DNA from: an uncultured Bacilli bacterium
GTDB taxonomy: Bacteria; Bacillota_I; Bacilli_A; RF39; UBA660
DNA: 6,160 nucleotides
Direction: 5' to 3'
Assembly: GCA_947628495.1 (NCBI GenBank)
Contig: CANRAC010000062.1
Location: 1-6,160, forward strand
The notes beneath the pieces are model-generated. The model had not been told where the DNA came from. It did not search any database and was given only the letters and a program-made list of their open reading frames with translations. Within the stretch, counting starts at the first letter, position 1; each line of letters begins with the position of its first letter. Positions 5,857 through 6,160 of the stretch are shown here, piece after piece. The translations under genes were made by a program, and so were the position numbers.

Positions 5857-5862
5857 AGTATA
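5857..5862 (-). promoter_or_regulatory. Possible -10 element of the VanY/LdcB gene
   Basis: TATACT reads on the minus strand from 5862 to 5857, giving a start near 5850 and a leader of about 35 bases. The corresponding -35 region is not recognisable. The same bases overlap the -35 element of the divergent tRNA promoter, so the two promoters would compete if both are real. Confidence 0.3.
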
Positions 5863-5887
5863 CAATTTTACGTTATCACTATATAAT
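5859..5887 (+). promoter_or_regulatory. Promoter of tRNA-Thr
   Basis: TATACA (5859-5864, four of six matches to TTGACA) and a perfect TATAAT (5882-5887) are 17 bases apart. The predicted start near 5894 is about four bases before the tRNA, the same very short spacing as at the tRNA-Arg gene. This supports the tRNA being transcribed. Confidence 0.65.
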
Positions 5888-5897
5888 AAATATATAT

Positions 5898-5971
5898 GCC
5901 AAATTAGTTTAATGATAAAACAAATCCATGGTAAGGATTAGCTGACAGTTTGATTCTGTCATTTGGCACCA
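5898..5971 (+). tRNA. Atypical tRNA-Thr, anticodon GGT
   Basis: A complete 74-base cloverleaf: perfect 7-bp acceptor 5898-5904/5961-5967; D-stem GTTT/AAAC 5907-5910/5918-5921; anticodon stem AATCC/GGATT 5923-5927/5935-5939 with loop ATGGTAA, so anticodon GGT (5930-5932) reading ACC/ACU; variable AGCT; T-stem GACAG/CTGTC 5944-5948/5956-5960. The discriminator is A5968 and CCA is encoded at 5969-5971. G1-C72 and C2-G71 agree with threonine identity. Odd features are a 7-base D-loop AATGATA with GA where GG is usual, T-loop TTTGATT with T in place of invariant C56, A at position 32, and very AT-rich stems. Position 19 A and position 56 T can still pair. Own promoter, encoded CCA and terminator argue for a working gene, while the loop changes suggest a phage-like, mobile-element or special-purpose tRNA. 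Confidence 0.82.
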
Positions 5972-5981
5972 GATAAATACC

Positions 5982-6027
5982 AAACTCGGACTTTTTAAAT
6001 TATTTGGTAAGTTCGAGTTTTATTATT
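5982..6027 (+). terminator. Intrinsic terminator after tRNA-Thr
   Basis: AAACTCGGACTT (5982-5993) pairs with AAGTTCGAGTTT (6009-6020) over 12 bp with one G-T wobble and a 15-base loop, followed by TTATTATT. It starts 11 bases after the tRNA CCA and would end a single-tRNA transcript before the KilA-N gene. A competing 7-bp helix TACCAAA/TTTGGTA (5978-5984/6003-6009) is possible but weaker. Confidence 0.85.
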
Positions 6028-6040
6028 CAATAATTTATGA

Positions 6041-6046
6041 TAAAAT
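6041..6046 (+). promoter_or_regulatory. Possible -10 element of the KilA-N gene
   Basis: TAAAAT at 6041-6046 (or TATGAT at 6036-6041) lies 25-30 bases before ATG 6072, after the tRNA terminator. No good -35 is visible. It is called mainly because the gene has a strong ribosome-binding site and follows a terminator. Confidence 0.35.
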
Positions 6047-6071
6047 AATCTTAGTAATTGAGGAGGAAAAT

Positions 6072-6160
6072 ATGAATAAAGAGATAATAAAATTAATGTA
6101 ATAAGAATAGGAAATAAAGAATATATTTCTCTTACAGATTTGGCTAGATATGCTAATCCT
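6072..6160 (+). pseudogene. KilA-N domain protein, 5' end, apparent frameshift, runs off the window
   Basis: AGGAGG (6061-6066) stands five bases before ATG 6072, which encodes MNKEIIKLM and stops at TAA 6099-6101. In the -1 frame the DNA is open from 6080 to the window end and reads INVIRIGNKEYISLTDLARY then ANP. This strongly resembles the start of KilA-N domains (YISLTDIARYKNP-like), DNA-binding domains common in phages and mobile elements. Joining the frames at the A-run 6089-6092 gives MNKEIIK followed by INVIRIGNKEYISLTDL, a natural family N-terminus. So one A is missing, by mutation, sequencing error or phase variation, or a -1 slip at AAAA joins the frames. Only about 30 residues are visible; the rest lies outside. 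Confidence 0.6.

Noticed and set aside
6009..6020. GTTCGAGTTT in the terminator arm as a remnant tRNA T-arm
   Set aside because: It pairs fully with the upstream arm as a terminator stem, and no other tRNA parts can be placed around it.
1..6160. CRISPR array, long repeats or insertion sequence ends
   Set aside because: No spaced direct repeats, transposase reading frames or terminal inverted repeats are visible; only the short AAAACT triplet repeat was found.

Overview
The window is AT-rich DNA from a low-GC Gram-positive bacterium (Bacillota). It is most likely an uncultured Bacilli or Erysipelotrichia-type gut lineage, but that placement is inference. Support comes from Shine-Dalgarno motifs of the AGGAGG/GGTGAT type, TTGACA/TATAAT promoters, a lipobox lipoprotein, peptidoglycan enzymes (so the cell has a wall) and CsoR-type metal sensing. 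Every complete gene ends in TAA and Trp is encoded by TGG, so nothing demands a non-standard code.

Left part (1-520): a possible C-terminal tail of an upstream gene, then tRNA-Arg(CCT) with its own promoter, then a CsoR/FrmR-family repressor whose promoter holds a near-perfect inverted repeat between -35 and -10 (likely autoregulation). A hairpin at 493-520 ends this gene and the convergent gene on the other strand.

Middle (514-3203): a membrane-anchored GH3 beta-N-acetylglucosaminidase (NagZ type) on the minus strand is divergent from a PAP2-family membrane phosphatase. The phosphatase is followed at close spacing by a cyclophilin-type peptidyl-prolyl isomerase lipoprotein, and that unit ends in a small intrinsic terminator.

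Right part (3204-5816): an unrecognised 258-residue protein and a UvsE-type UV damage endonuclease form a second plus-strand unit. It converges on a membrane-anchored VanY/LdcB-type D,D- or L,D-carboxypeptidase, with the two stop codons sharing the bases TTAA.

Right edge (5859-6160): an atypical tRNA-Thr(GGT) with altered D- and T-loops, a strong hairpin terminator, and the 5' end of a KilA-N domain gene that appears frameshifted near its start and runs off the window.

Functionally, NagZ, PAP2 phosphatase and VanY/LdcB all act on cell-wall glycans, lipid carriers or peptides at the outer membrane face, and the cyclophilin lipoprotein would fold proteins in the same compartment. UvsE is a separate DNA-repair function. 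I see no complete novel defence or mobile system. The most unusual signals are the odd tRNA-Thr with an apparent A19-U56 replacement of the G19-C56 elbow pair, the frameshifted KilA-N gene beside it, a strong internal ribosome-binding site in the cyclophilin gene that could give a cytosolic isoform, and the C-H-S ligand set of the CsoR-like regulator.
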